DNA of 64,000 nucleotides. Source: Aeromicrobium sp. Root495. Its GTDB lineage: Bacteria; Actinomycetota; Actinomycetes; Propionibacteriales; Nocardioidaceae. The notes beneath the pieces were generated by a model, which worked only from the letters and a program-made list of their open reading frames with translations, had not been told where the DNA came from and ran no database searches. This document shows, one piece after another, positions 52,304 through 61,634 of the stretch (its first letter is position 1; the number at the start of each line of letters is the position of its first letter). The position numbers and the translations under genes are program-made. The stretch spans positions 544,413 to 608,412 of the forward strand of contig NZ_LMFJ01000002.1 of NCBI RefSeq assembly GCF_001426755.1. Reading direction: 5' to 3'.

Positions 52304-54856
52304 ATGCCCGACCTGGGGATGCCGACCATGCCGGCCCGACGACCCGTGGACCGTGAGGTCGCACGGGCCGTCACCCGCGCGGAGGCGGGCAAGACGCTCG
52401 ACCTCGCGGAGGTGACGGCGCTCCTCGCGGCCCGCGGCGACGAGCTCGCGCGCCTGCAGGTCGTGGCGTCGCGGGTGCGCGACGCCGGCCTGGTGGCCGT
52501 CGGCCGCCCCGGGACGGTCACGTACTCGCCCAAGGTCTTCGTGCCCGTCACGCGGCTGTGCCGCGACCGGTGCCACTACTGCACGTTCGTCTCCACCCCG
52601 GGCCAGCTCGAGCGCAGCGACGAGGCCCCCTTCCTCTCGGTCGACGAGGTGCTCGAGATCTGCCGCGAGGGTGCCCGCCAAGGGTGCGCCGAGGCGCTGT
52701 TCACCCTCGGCGACCGGCCCGAGGCCCGCTGGCCCGAGGCCCAGCAGTGGCTCGAGGAGGCCGGCTACGACTCCACCCTGGAGTACGTGCGCGCCCTCGC
52801 CGTGCGCGTCCTGGAGGAGACCGGCCTGCTCCCGCACCTCAACCCCGGCGTCATGACCTGGCCCGAGCTCCAGCGGCTCAAGCCCGTCGCGCCCAGCATG
52901 GGCCTCATGCTCGAGACCACGAGCCGGCGCCTCTTCGAGGAGAAGGGCCAGCCCCACCACGGGAGCCCCGACAAGGACCCGGCCGTGCGGCTGCGCGTGC
53001 TGGAGGACGCCGGGCGTCTTTCGGTCCCCTTCACCACCGGACTCCTCGTCGGGATCGGGGAGACGTTGGCCGAGCGCGCCGACTCCCTCCTCGAGCTCCG
53101 CCGGGTGCACCGCTCGTACGGGTCCGTGCAGGAGGTCATCATCCAGAACTTCCGGGCCAAGGAGAGCACGGCCATGCGCGCGGTCGACGACCTCGGGACG
53201 GTGGAGTACCTCGCCGCCATCGCCACGGCCCGGGTCGTCCTCGGCCCGGGGGTCCGGGTCCAGGCGCCGCCCAACTTGGTCGACCTCGACGAGTGCCGAG
53301 CCCTCCTCGCCTCGGGCGTCGACGACTTCGGTGGCATCAGCCCGGTGACCCCCGACCACGTGAACCCCGAGCGACCGTGGCCCGCGCTCGACGACCTGGC
53401 GACGCTGTGCCAGGAGGCGGGGTTCACGCTGCGCAGGCGCCTCACGGCGCACCCCGAGTTCCTCGACGTCCCGTGGCTCGACCCGCGGCTGAAGGCGCAC
53501 GTCGACGCCCTGCGCGACGACGACGGACTGCTCCGCGACGGTGTCGTGCCGCGCGGCCTGCCGTGGCAGGAGCCCGACGGCGGCTTCGAGGACTCCGGCC
53601 GCACGGACCTGCACGTGGCCATCGACACCGAGGGCCGTGCCACCGAGCGCCGCTCCGACTTCGACGACGTCTTCGGCGACTGGTCGGAGCTGCGCGAGCG
53701 CGTGCGGTCCGGCTCGCCCGCCCTCCTCGGGACGGCGGTGGGCTCCTCGGAGGTGGCTGCGGCCCTGCGCGCCGCCGAGTCGGACCCCGCCGGTCTGTCG
53801 CGCGACCACGCGCTCACGCTCATGTCGGTGCCCTCGGGACCCGGCCTCGAGGCGCTGTGCGCCCTGGCCGACGACCTGCGTCGCGAGGCCGTGGGCGACA
53901 CCGTCACCTACGTCGTGAACCGGAACATCAACTTCACCAACGTCTGCTACACCGGGTGCCGCTTCTGCGCCTTCGCGCAGCGGCGCACCGACGCCGACGC
54001 GTACAGCCTCTCGCTCGACGAGGTCGCTTCGCGGGCCCACGAGGCCGTGGCCGCCGGAGCCACCGAGGTGTGCGTGCAGGGCGGGATCGACCCGGCCCTG
54101 CCCGGCACCTACTACGCCGAGCTGGCCCGCGCGGTGAAGACGGCGGAGCCCGGGCTGCACCTGCACGCGTACTCGCCCATGGAGATCATGAACGGGGTCG
54201 CGCGCACGGGGCTGTCCATCCGTGAGCTCCTGGTCTCGCTCAAGGAGGCGGGAGTCGACTCCCTGCCCGGGACGGCCGCCGAGATCCTCGACGACGACGT
54301 CCGCTGGGTCCTGACCAAGGGCAAGCTGCCCACGGCGCAGTGGATCGAGGTCGTGACCACGGCGCACTCGGTGGGCCTGCCCACCACGGCCACGATGATG
54401 TACGGGCACGTGGACCAGCCCCACCACTGGGTGGACCACCTCCGGCTCCTCGGTGAGCTGCAGCGCGAGACGGGTGGCTTCACCGAGATCGTGCCGCTGC
54501 CGTTCGTCCACCAGAGCTCGCCCATCTACCTCGCCGGCGTGGCCCGGCCCGGGCCCACCGTGCGCGACAACCGCGCGGTCCACGCGATGGCCCGCGTGCT
54601 TCTCCACGGACTCGTCGACCACGTCCAGTGCTCATGGGTCAAGCTCGGGCCGGAGGTCTGCACGCAGGTGCTCCACGGCGGCGTCGACGACCTCGGAGGC
54701 ACCCTCATGGAGGAGACCATCTCGCGGATGGCGGGCTCGCAGAACGGGAGCCGCAAGGAGGTCGCGGAGCTGGAGGCCATGGCGCACGCCGCCGGACGCC
54801 CGGCGCAGGAGCGGACCACCTCGTACGGACGCGTCCCGCAGGCGGTGCACGGATGA
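52304..54856 (+). CDS. fbiC: FO synthase (fused CofG-CofH)
   Basis: An 850-residue bifunctional radical-SAM enzyme that makes 7,8-didemethyl-8-hydroxy-5-deazariboflavin (FO) from tyrosine and the riboflavin precursor 5-amino-6-ribitylamino-uracil. The CofG half holds CRDRCHYC (Cys86, 90, 93). The CofH half holds CYTGCRFC (Cys548, 552, 555). Length and order match actinobacterial FbiC. ATG 52304 lies 4 bp after the F420 reductase stop. Its place in an operator-controlled catabolic operon is unusual. Confidence 0.93.
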   Translation: MPDLGMPTMPARRPVDREVARAVTRAEAGKTLDLAEVTALLAARGDELARLQVVASRVRDAGLVAVGRPGTVTYSPKVFVPVTRLCRDRCHYCTFVSTPGQLERSDEAPFLSVDEVLEICREGARQGCAEALFTLGDRPEARWPEAQQWLEEAGYDSTLEYVRALAVRVLEETGLLPHLNPGVMTWPELQRLKPVAPSMGLMLETTSRRLFEEKGQPHHGSPDKDPAVRLRVLEDAGRLSVPFTTGLLVGIGETLAERADSLLELRRVHRSYGSVQEVIIQNFRAKESTAMRAVDDLGTVEYLAAIATARVVLGPGVRVQAPPNLVDLDECRALLASGVDDFGGISPVTPDHVNPERPWPALDDLATLCQEAGFTLRRRLTAHPEFLDVPWLDPRLKAHVDALRDDDGLLRDGVVPRGLPWQEPDGGFEDSGRTDLHVAIDTEGRATERRSDFDDVFGDWSELRERVRSGSPALLGTAVGSSEVAAALRAAESDPAGLSRDHALTLMSVPSGPGLEALCALADDLRREAVGDTVTYVVNRNINFTNVCYTGCRFCAFAQRRTDADAYSLSLDEVASRAHEAVAAGATEVCVQGGIDPALPGTYYAELARAVKTAEPGLHLHAYSPMEIMNGVARTGLSIRELLVSLKEAGVDSLPGTAAEILDDDVRWVLTKGKLPTAQWIEVVTTAHSVGLPTTATMMYGHVDQPHHWVDHLRLLGELQRETGGFTEIVPLPFVHQSSPIYLAGVARPGPTVRDNRAVHAMARVLLHGLVDHVQCSWVKLGPEVCTQVLHGGVDDLGGTLMEETISRMAGSQNGSRKEVAELEAMAHAAGRPAQERTTSYGRVPQAVHG

Positions 54857-55503
54857 CCGGCTGGACGGCCGTGGTGCCGGTCAAGCCGTGGACCCTGTCC
54901 AAGACGCGCCTGGCGCTCCCGGGGGACGCTCGGGAGCGTCTCGCCCGCGCGTTCGCGCTCGACACGCTCGACACCCTGGTCGAGAGCCGGCACGTCACGT
55001 CCATCGTGGTGGTCACCGCGGAGCCCGAGATGGCCGCCGCCGCGGCCGGCGTCCCCGGGACCGTCGTCCGTGAGGATCGGCCGATGCTGTCGCGCGACCA
55101 CCTCAACGCCGCCATCCGGCTGGGTCGCAGCTGGGCGGTGGGGCGTCGCCCGGGAGCACCGGTCGTGGTCGTGCCGTCGGACCTTCCCGCGATGCGCCCG
55201 GAGGACCTCGACGAGGCGCTCGTCGCCCTGGGCCGGCACGACCGGGCCCACGTCGTCGACGCCGACGGCCACGGCACCACCCTGGTCGCGGCAGCACGTC
55301 CGGCCCTGCTCCGGACGGCGTACGGCCGGGGCTCGGGTGCCACGCACCGTCGTCAGGGCTCGACCATCGAGCTCGACGTCGACCCACGGGTGCGCCGCGA
55401 CGTCGACCTGCCCGAGCACCTCGAGCAGGCCCGCCACCTGGGGCTGCGGCCGCACGCCCTGGCCGTGGTGGACGCGCTCGTGGCGAGGGTCGGAGCGGCC
55501 TGA
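54853..55503 (+). CDS. fbiD: 2-phospho-L-lactate/phosphoenolpyruvate guanylyltransferase
   Basis: A 216-residue nucleotidyltransferase of the CofC/FbiD family: it begins [20 protein letters not shown], with [16 protein letters not shown] near 113-128 as the metal-binding region. It activates PEP (in actinobacteria) with GTP for transfer to FO. ATGA overlap with fbiC. Its stop lies 1 bp from the convergent fbiB stop, with no terminator. Confidence 0.9.
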   Translation: MTGWTAVVPVKPWTLSKTRLALPGDARERLARAFALDTLDTLVESRHVTSIVVVTAEPEMAAAAAGVPGTVVREDRPMLSRDHLNAAIRLGRSWAVGRRPGAPVVVVPSDLPAMRPEDLDEALVALGRHDRAHVVDADGHGTTLVAAARPALLRTAYGRGSGATHRRQGSTIELDVDPRVRRDVDLPEHLEQARHLGLRPHALAVVDALVARVGAA

Positions 55504-55504
55504 C

Positions 55505-56452
55505 TCAGGCCAGTGTCACCCTCACCGTGGTGTGCAGCCGGTGGGCCAGCGCGAGGGACTCCACGCGCTGACGCAGGGCGCCGGCCTCGAGCACCTCGTC
55601 GGGCCGGTCGCGGCGTGCCGTGATCTCCACGACCTCGCCCGCGACCACGACGGGCAGGGCGTTCGGCCGAGCCAGGTCGACCACGAGGGCGAGCGTGGCC
55701 TGGGGGTCGGTGGGGAAGCCTCGACCGTCGGAACCGCCCAGCGCGGCCACGACGGCGTCGCGCGAGCCGAGGCCGAACAGGTCGTCGTCCTCGGCCCGGA
55801 CCAGTGCCGCGGCGCCGGGGCCGTCGTCCTGGAGGAGGAGGTGTGCCGGGAGCCCTCGCACGACGACGACGGGAAGGCCACCGAGCTTGCCCGAGGCCAG
55901 CTCGGCCGCCGAGGCCACCTCGTCGGCGACGGCCGGGGCGGTGACGGCCAGGGCGTTGCCGTGGACGTCCTCACGTCCGGCGAACGACTCGAAGGGGCTC
56001 AGCCCCGCGCACCCGATGGCGATGTCGGTCTGGCCCACCCGCCACGCGCGGCCGGCGGTGTCGCTGATGACGACCCCGACCTGGAGCCCGGTGCTCGCGG
56101 CGATCCCGTGCCGGATCGCGCGGGCCTCGTCGTCGGGGTCGTCGGGCAGCGACAGGACGGTGCCCACCTCGACGTTGCTCGCGTCGACCCCCGCTGCGGC
56201 GAGCGTGAGGCCCGACCACGTGCGGACGATCCGGGTGGGTCCGCGGCGGGCGACGACGCGGTCGGTGCCCTGGTCCACCACGGTGTCGCGGTCCGACCGG
56301 CTGGTGAGCCCGAGCGCCTTGCTGACGATCTTGCTGGTGACGACGACGACGTCGCCCTCGAGCAGCTCGGCGTGCTCGGTGACCAGCCGGGCGAGGTCGG
56401 TGCCGACCGTCACCTCGCCGATGCCCTCCACCGGGACGACGTGGAGGCTCAT
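55505..56452 (-). CDS. fbiB: Coenzyme F420-0:L-glutamate ligase (CofE domain, no nitroreductase domain)
   Basis: A 315-residue protein. Residues 1 to about 235 match the CofE gamma-glutamyl ligase (VVVTSKIVSKALG, GVVISDTAGRAWRVGQTDIAIGCAG, ALAVTAPAVADEVASAAEL), which adds glutamates to F420-0. Mycobacterial FbiB is about 450 residues and carries a C-terminal nitroreductase domain that reduces dehydro-F420-0. Here only some 80 residues follow and no nitroreductase motif is seen. The reducing activity must come from elsewhere or the intermediate differs. Overlaps fbiA by 4 bp. Confidence 0.87.
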   Translation of the reverse strand: MSLHVVPVEGIGEVTVGTDLARLVTEHAELLEGDVVVVTSKIVSKALGLTSRSDRDTVVDQGTDRVVARRGPTRIVRTWSGLTLAAAGVDASNVEVGTVLSLPDDPDDEARAIRHGIAASTGLQVGVVISDTAGRAWRVGQTDIAIGCAGLSPFESFAGREDVHGNALAVTAPAVADEVASAAELASGKLGGLPVVVVRGLPAHLLLQDDGPGAAALVRAEDDDLFGLGSRDAVVAALGGSDGRGFPTDPQATLALVVDLARPNALPVVVAGEVVEITARRDRPDEVLEAGALRQRVESLALAHRLHTTVRVTLA

Positions 56453-57417
56453 CCGCGCAGCTCGTCGGCCAGGGCGAGGGTGTCCTCCGCCAACCGGCGT
56501 GTGGTGGCGGGGTCGCGCATCCAGAGCGGCACGGCCCGACCGACCACGCCGAGGGCGTCGAGGCCAGGGAGGTGGTCGGCGTCGGACGCGTCGACGAGCC
56601 AGCCGTCGAGCACCCCGCCGTCGCGTCGGGCGCCCAGGTGCCGTGCCACCCCGCCGGCGCTCAGCTCGATGCCGAGCCCGGTGAGGAGCTGGTCGGCCAT
56701 GCCCCGGACCGCTGCCCCGCCGATGATGGGGGAGACGCCCACGACAGGCGCCCTCGTGGTCCGGACGGCCTCGCCCACGGCCCGGACACCCAGGATGGGG
56801 CCCACCGAGACGATGGGGTTGGACGGCGGCAGCACCACGACGTCGGCCTCGAGGACGGCCTCGACCACCCCCGGTGCGGGCACCGCGTCGGCGAGCCCGT
56901 GGACCTCGACGGCGTGGACGGGGACCTGGGCCCGGTGGCGGATCCAGAACTCCTGGAAGTGGATCTCCACGTCGGCGCCGTCGACCGTGGTGGCGATGTG
57001 CGTCTCGACCTCGTCGTCGCTCATGGGGAGCAGGGTGACGGGCGGCTGCCAGCGCTCGCAGAGGCGGCGCGTGGCGTCGCTCAGCGTGCCGCCCTCGCGC
57101 AGGACCATGGACCGGACGAGGTGCGTCGCCAGGTCGCGGTCACCCAGACCGAACCAGGCCTGCTCGGCCCCGTAGGCCTCCAGCTCCTCCTTGGCGTGCC
57201 ACGTCTCGTCGCGTCGGCCCCAGCCCCGCTCGGGGTCGATGGCGTCGGTGAGGGTGTACATCGCCGTGTCGAGGTCGGGACTCACCCGCAGGCCGTGCAT
57301 CCACACGTCGTCGGCGGTGTTGACGACGACGGTGACGTCGGCGTCGGGGGCTGCGGCCAGGAGACCCTGCACGAAGCGAGAGCCGCCGACACCGCCGGAG
57401 AGGACCGTGATGCGCAT
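56449..57417 (-). CDS. fbiA: 2-phospho-L-lactate (phosphoenolpyruvyl) transferase
   Basis: A 322-residue CofD/FbiA-family protein that joins the activated three-carbon phospho-acid to FO. It begins MRITVLSGGVGGSRFVQGLL and has a NTADDVWMHGLRVSPDLDT segment and the LPPSNPIVSVGPIL substrate loop near 205-218. ATG 57417 is preferred over an upstream in-frame start that lacks a ribosome-binding site. With fbiB it forms the second F420 unit, convergent to fbiC-fbiD. Confidence 0.92.
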   Translation of the reverse strand: MRITVLSGGVGGSRFVQGLLAAAPDADVTVVVNTADDVWMHGLRVSPDLDTAMYTLTDAIDPERGWGRRDETWHAKEELEAYGAEQAWFGLGDRDLATHLVRSMVLREGGTLSDATRRLCERWQPPVTLLPMSDDEVETHIATTVDGADVEIHFQEFWIRHRAQVPVHAVEVHGLADAVPAPGVVEAVLEADVVVLPPSNPIVSVGPILGVRAVGEAVRTTRAPVVGVSPIIGGAAVRGMADQLLTGLGIELSAGGVARHLGARRDGGVLDGWLVDASDADHLPGLDALGVVGRAVPLWMRDPATTRRLAEDTLALADELRG

Positions 57418-57448
57418 GCACCCAGTCTCCCCCACGGGCGCGGTGGGG

Positions 57449-58831
57449 TCAGGCGCGGGAGATGCGGACCATCTCGTCGCGGGGGACGACCTTCACGCGC
57501 TCGCGCTGGTGCTCGTGCGACTCACCGAGCGACAGCTCGTGGGCGTCGAGCTGCTCCCAGCCCTCCCACGTCGTGTACTCGACGGCACGGGAGTCGAGGT
57601 AGCGGTCGACGGCCTCACGGTCGGGGTGCTCGGGGGCCTGGAGCGAGTCCAGGTCGGAGAGCAGGAGGTCGATCGTCTGGGCCGCGTCGGACTTGGTGTG
57701 GCCGATGAGGCCCACGGGTCCGCGCTTGATCCAGCCGGTGACGTAGACGCCCGGAAGGGCGGAGCCGTCGATCTCCAGGACGCGACCGCCGTCGTTGGGC
57801 ACGACGCCCGCGTTGACGTCGAAGGGGAGCCCCGGGAGGTTGTCGGAGTAGTAGCCGATGGCGCGGTAGACGGCCTGGACGGGCCAGTCCTTGAACTCGC
57901 CGGTGCCGCGCACGTTGCCGGTGCCGTCGAGCTCGGTGATCTCGGTGCGCAGGGCCACGACCCGACCGTCCTCGCCGAGGATCTCGACGGGGTTCTGGCA
58001 GAAGTGGATGTGGATGCGGTGGGGAGCGCCCGTGGGCTCCTTGGCCAGGTAGTTCTGCAGCACGTCGACGACGAGCTTCTGGCTCTTGGCCGCGCGGATG
58101 GCCTCGAGCGAGCCCTCGTCGAGCTCGAAGCCCTCGGGGTGCACGATGACGTCGATCGTGGGGGAGTGCGACAGCTCGCGGAGCTCCATGGGGGTGAACT
58201 TCACCTGGGCCGGACCGCGACGGGCGAAGACGTGGACGTCCTTCGTGACGTTCTTCTTGAGGCCCTCGTAGACGTTGTCGGCGATCTCGGTGACGAGGAG
58301 CTCCTCGGCCGTCTTGGCCAGGATGCGCGCGACGTCGAGGCCCACGTTGCCGACGCCCAGGACGGCGACCGACTCGGCGTGGGGCTGGAAGTCCCAGTCG
58401 CGCTCGACGTCGGGGTGGCCGTCGTACCAGTAGACGAAGTCGGCGGCGCCGTACGAGCCGTCGAGGTCGATGCCGGGGATGTCGAGGTCGCGGTCGCGGC
58501 GGGCGCCGGTGGCGAAGATGACGGCGTCGTAGAACGAGCGGAGCTCGTCGAGCTTGACGTCGTCGCCGAACGAGACGTTGCCGAAGAAGCGGATGTCGGG
58601 GTTGGCCATGACGCGCTTGAGCGCCTTGACGATCTCCTTGATGCGCGGGTGGTCCGGAGCGACGCCGTAGCGGATGAGGCCGAACGGGGTGGGGTCGCGC
58701 TCGATGATGTCGACCGACACGCTGCCGAGGTCCTCGCGGGCCTCGTCGGCTCCGGCCTTGGTGAGGATGTCGGCGGCGTAGACGCCGGCCGGTCCGGCGC
58801 CGACGATGGCGACGCGCAGGTTCCTGCTCAT
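57449..58831 (-). CDS. fprA: Ferredoxin-NADP reductase (adrenodoxin-reductase type)
   Basis: A 460-residue flavoprotein of the FprA/adrenodoxin reductase family. FAD motif VAIVGAGPAGVYAAD is at 8-22, NADP motif VLGVGNVGLDVARIL near 170-184, and GWIKRGPVGLIGHTKSDA near 378-395 is typical of the FAD C-terminal site. It transfers electrons from NADPH to ferredoxin for P450s or other oxygenases. It is 31 bp upstream of fbiA on the same strand. A DtxR/IdeR-like dyad lies 55 bp before its start. Confidence 0.92.
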   Translation of the reverse strand: MSRNLRVAIVGAGPAGVYAADILTKAGADEAREDLGSVSVDIIERDPTPFGLIRYGVAPDHPRIKEIVKALKRVMANPDIRFFGNVSFGDDVKLDELRSFYDAVIFATGARRDRDLDIPGIDLDGSYGAADFVYWYDGHPDVERDWDFQPHAESVAVLGVGNVGLDVARILAKTAEELLVTEIADNVYEGLKKNVTKDVHVFARRGPAQVKFTPMELRELSHSPTIDVIVHPEGFELDEGSLEAIRAAKSQKLVVDVLQNYLAKEPTGAPHRIHIHFCQNPVEILGEDGRVVALRTEITELDGTGNVRGTGEFKDWPVQAVYRAIGYYSDNLPGLPFDVNAGVVPNDGGRVLEIDGSALPGVYVTGWIKRGPVGLIGHTKSDAAQTIDLLLSDLDSLQAPEHPDREAVDRYLDSRAVEYTTWEGWEQLDAHELSLGESHEHQRERVKVVPRDEMVRISRA

Positions 58832-58885
58832 GGAGTGCTCCGTACGTGCGGGGGGCGGTCTGGTCCGACCTCCCAGTCTAGACGG

Positions 58886-58902
58886 GTGAGGCTAGCCTGA
58901 CC
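58886..58902. promoter_or_regulatory. Possible iron-box (IdeR/DtxR-like) dyad
   Basis: GTGAGGCTAGCCTGACC centres on the palindrome AGGCTAGCCT and matches the recalled IdeR consensus (AGGTTAGGCTAACCT) at about 11 of 15 positions. It lies upstream of fprA. Tentative. Confidence 0.3.
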
Positions 58903-58952
58903 CCGGCGTCCAGCATGTAATACCTCACAGCCGGAAAGCGCTGCGGTTCCAG

Positions 58953-59567
58953 TCAGTCCGCGAGTCCGCGGGCCTCCAGCGCGGCCCCGGTCTCGTGTGC
59001 ACGGGCCACGACACGGATGACGAACGGCGTCAGGAAGGCGCGCGGGTGCTTCCCCAGGCCCCGGGCGCGGGCCGCGTCGCGGGTCTCCAGGGCGAGTGCC
59101 ACGGTGCCCGGCAGGGCGGCGATGGCGAGCGAGAACGTGAGCGCGACGCGCTCGGGATCCACGCCGACGCGTCGCAGCGGGCCGATCCACCGCACGATGG
59201 CGTCGAGCATCGCGTTGACCGGGGTGGTGGCCGTGAGGGTGAGCGCCACGAGGGCGAGCGTCACGAGGTCGAGGAACGACTCGACGGCCTTGTCGCGGCC
59301 GTAGAAGAACCACTGGAACGCGCCGACGACGACCGCCACGAGCAGCACGAACCGGGTGGCGCGCCACACCAGGCGGGCGCGGAGCCGCGCCACGGCGCCC
59401 AGCAGGAGGGCCACGGCCAGGAAGGCGAAGGCGGCGGGCATGCTGCGGACCGCCACGACGGCAACGGAGAGGGCCGCGACGCCGAGCAGCTTGGGCCCGA
59501 CCGGCAGCCGGTGCAGGACGCTCGTGCCCGGCTGGTAGACGCCGACGAGGACGGCCGTGCTGCTCAT
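58953..59567 (-). CDS. bioN: Biotin ECF transporter transmembrane subunit (EcfT/BioN)
   Basis: A 204-residue membrane protein with about five spans and the conserved C-terminal AALPGTVALALETRDAARARG region, which includes the Ala-Arg-Gly signature used by EcfT proteins to couple to ATPases. It starts with an ATGA overlap on bioM. Together with bioM and bioY it forms a group I ECF importer for biotin. Confidence 0.88.
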   Translation of the reverse strand: MSSTAVLVGVYQPGTSVLHRLPVGPKLLGVAALSVAVVAVRSMPAAFAFLAVALLLGAVARLRARLVWRATRFVLLVAVVVGAFQWFFYGRDKAVESFLDLVTLALVALTLTATTPVNAMLDAIVRWIGPLRRVGVDPERVALTFSLAIAALPGTVALALETRDAARARGLGKHPRAFLTPFVIRVVARAHETGAALEARGLAD

Positions 59568-60265
59568 GAGTCCGCCGACGCGAGGTCGCGGTAGTGCGCC
59601 ACGGCCGCTACGGGGTCGCCGTCGAAGGCGATGCGGCCGTCAGCCACCACGACCACGCGGTCACAGCGCTCGGCGAGGTCGAGGTCGTGCGTGACGAGCA
59701 GGAGCTGCTGCTCCAGGCCCAGGAGGAGGTCGCCCACGCGGCGGGTGTTGGCCAGGTCGAGCAGCGTGGTGGGCTCGTCGGCCACCAGGACCCGGGGCTC
59801 CGTGGCCAGGACGCCGGCCAGGGCGAGCAGCTGCTTCTGGCCGCCGGACAGGGCGTGGACGCTCACGTCGGCGTGGTCGCCGAGGCCGTGCTGCTCGAGC
59901 ACCGCCCGGGCCCGCGCCGCTCGCTCCTTCTTGTCCTTCACGTGACGCCGCAGCGACAGCTCGACGTCCTCCACGCACGTGGGCATCACGAGCTGGGCTG
60001 CCGGGTCGGTGAAGCAGAACCCCACCATGCGCCGCACGGCGCCGGCGTCGCGGGCGACGTCGACTCCGTCCACCAGCACGCGGCCCGACGTGACCGGGAC
60101 GAGCCCGTTCACGAGCCGCGCCAGCGTGGACTTGCCGGAGCCGTTGGCCCCCACCACCGCGACCCGGGGCTCGGTGAGCGTGAGGCTCACGGGCTCGAGG
60201 ACGACGCGGTCGCCGTGCGGCGTGGGCACCGTCACGGCGGCCGCGTCGAACGCGATGGTGGGCAC
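59564..60265 (-). CDS. bioM: Biotin ECF transporter ATPase (BioM)
   Basis: A 233-residue ABC ATPase: Walker A GANGSGKST near 39-47, Q-loop FCFTDPAAQL, signature LSGGQKQLLALAGVL, Walker B VLVADEPTTLLD, H-loop THD. Its Q-loop FTDPAAQ pattern is typical of ECF ATPases. GTG 60265 lies 8 bp after bioY. Confidence 0.9.
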   Translation of the reverse strand: MPTIAFDAAAVTVPTPHGDRVVLEPVSLTLTEPRVAVVGANGSGKSTLARLVNGLVPVTSGRVLVDGVDVARDAGAVRRMVGFCFTDPAAQLVMPTCVEDVELSLRRHVKDKKERAARARAVLEQHGLGDHADVSVHALSGGQKQLLALAGVLATEPRVLVADEPTTLLDLANTRRVGDLLLGLEQQLLLVTHDLDLAERCDRVVVVADGRIAFDGDPVAAVAHYRDLASADS

Positions 60266-60273
60266 GGTGGTGC

Positions 60274-60897
60274 TCAGCCTCGGCGCAGGAGCTGCGGGAA
60301 CGCGCGGTGCACCTCGGCCGCGACGAGCGCGACCACGGTGGTCTTCAGCACGTCGCCCACCCAGAACGGTCCGTCCCAGCCGGCGGCGGTGGCCCAGGAG
60401 ACGTCCTGGTGCAGCTTCATGCCGGCGATGCCCAGGGGGTGGATCACCAGCACGCTGCCGGCGAAGGCGCAGGCGAACACCACGATGGCGCGGGTCTTGC
60501 CGGCGTCGCGGGCCACGTACTTCACGAGCGCGCCGATCAGCAGGGCGGCCAGCGGGAAGGCGTAGAGGTAGCCGGCGCTGATGCCGGTGAAGACGCCCAC
60601 GCCGCTGCTGTGCTCGGCGAAGACCGGCAGGCCGATCGCGCCGAGCGCGAGGTAGAGGGCCACGGCCGCGAAGCCGCGCAGGGGCCCCAGCAGGGCCCCG
60701 GCCAGGCCGACGCCGAGCGTCTGCAGGGTGATGGGGACGCCGGTGCCACCCACGGGGATCGCGCCCACGTAGGCCAGGGCGCTGATGAGGGCGGCGAACG
60801 CCGCGACGAGCGCGAGGTCGGTGGCCGAGAACAGCGGGCGCCGTGCCGGCGAGCTGGTCGTCGTGGAGGTCGACGCGGGATCGGTCATGCTGCTCAT
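60274..60897 (-). CDS. bioY: Biotin transporter substrate-binding subunit (BioY)
   Basis: A 207-residue BioY-family membrane protein with about six spans and the family patterns VPITLQTLGVGLAGALLGP (about 75-93) and HSSGVGVFTGISAGYLYAFPLAAL. It binds biotin at high affinity. ATG 60897 has AAGGA five bases upstream. It is divergent from a BioQ-like repressor and has two tandem operators in the 99-bp gap. Confidence 0.92.
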   Translation of the reverse strand: MSSMTDPASTSTTTSSPARRPLFSATDLALVAAFAALISALAYVGAIPVGGTGVPITLQTLGVGLAGALLGPLRGFAAVALYLALGAIGLPVFAEHSSGVGVFTGISAGYLYAFPLAALLIGALVKYVARDAGKTRAIVVFACAFAGSVLVIHPLGIAGMKLHQDVSWATAAGWDGPFWVGDVLKTTVVALVAAEVHRAFPQLLRRG

Positions 60898-60927
60898 GGT
60901 GTCCTTCGGAGTGCTGCGACGTCGAAC

Positions 60928-60955
60928 TGAACGACGTTCAGGTGAACAATGTTCA
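60928..60955. promoter_or_regulatory. Tandem BioQ-type operators
   Basis: TGAACgacGTTCA (60928-60940) and TGAACaatGTTCA (60943-60955) are both perfect dyads with centres 15 bp apart. They match the TGAAC-N3-GTTAC-type site recalled for corynebacterial BioQ. They lie between bioY and the TetR gene. Confidence 0.78.
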
Positions 60956-60996
60956 GGTAGTGTGGCACGGACGCTTCCCTACTCGCGAGGAACCCC

Positions 60997-61572
60997 ATGG
61001 CCCACCGCCGCGCCGACGTCGTCGATGCTGCCCTGCGCATCCTCGACGCCTACGGCCTGCCCGACCTCACGATGCGGCGCCTGGCCACGGAGCTCGACGT
61101 CCGCCCCAGCGCGCTGTACCACCACTTCAGCGACAAGCAGACGCTGCTCGCAGCCGTCGCCGACGAGGTCCTGCGGCGCGGCGCGGCGGCCCGCCCCGTC
61201 CCGCGGGAAGCACCCTGGGACGTGACCTTCACGGCTGCGGCCACGGCACTGCGCGACACCCTGCTCGCCTACCGTGACGGTGCGGAGGTGGTGGCCACCG
61301 CGCACGCCCTGGGCCTCGGCGAGGTGGACCCGCGGGCCGGGCTCGAGTCCGCGCTCGCAGGGCTTCGCCCCGACGTCGTCGACGCCGCCGCCCGCACGGC
61401 TCTCCTCCTCGTGCTCGGGCACGTCCAGTCCGAGCAGCTGCACGCCCACGCCGACAGCGCCGGCGCCCGGGTCGGCGCCGACCTGCGGCCCGAGGGCGCG
61501 GCCACGTTCGCCGCGGGACTCGACCTCGTGGTGGCCGGTGTCGGGGCGGCGAGCCGCGCCGACGCCACCTGA
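60997..61572 (+). CDS. bioQ: TetR-family regulator of biotin genes (BioQ-like)
   Basis: A 191-residue TetR protein with N-terminal helix-turn-helix [20 protein letters not shown] near 25-44. Its divergent position next to bioY and the paired TGAAC-N3-GTTCA sites identify it as the likely biotin-transport repressor. BioQ of corynebacteria is the precedent. The co-regulator signal cannot be deduced from sequence. Confidence 0.82.
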   Translation: MAHRRADVVDAALRILDAYGLPDLTMRRLATELDVRPSALYHHFSDKQTLLAAVADEVLRRGAAARPVPREAPWDVTFTAAATALRDTLLAYRDGAEVVATAHALGLGEVDPRAGLESALAGLRPDVVDAAARTALLLVLGHVQSEQLHAHADSAGARVGADLRPEGAATFAAGLDLVVAGVGAASRADAT

Positions 61573-61634
61573 GCGGAGCGACCTCCTCGCTTCGCTACGC
61601 TGACCGGGCCCCGACCCCGTCAGCAAGGACCGTC

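Noticed and set aside
52274..54622. A 782-codon open frame antisense to fbiC, and other long antisense frames such as 9756-11693 and 46557-48440.
   Set aside because: Long antisense frames are expected opposite real genes at this G+C. Their translations are Arg/Gly/Val/Asp-biased without recognisable domains, while the opposite strand encodes intact known enzymes.
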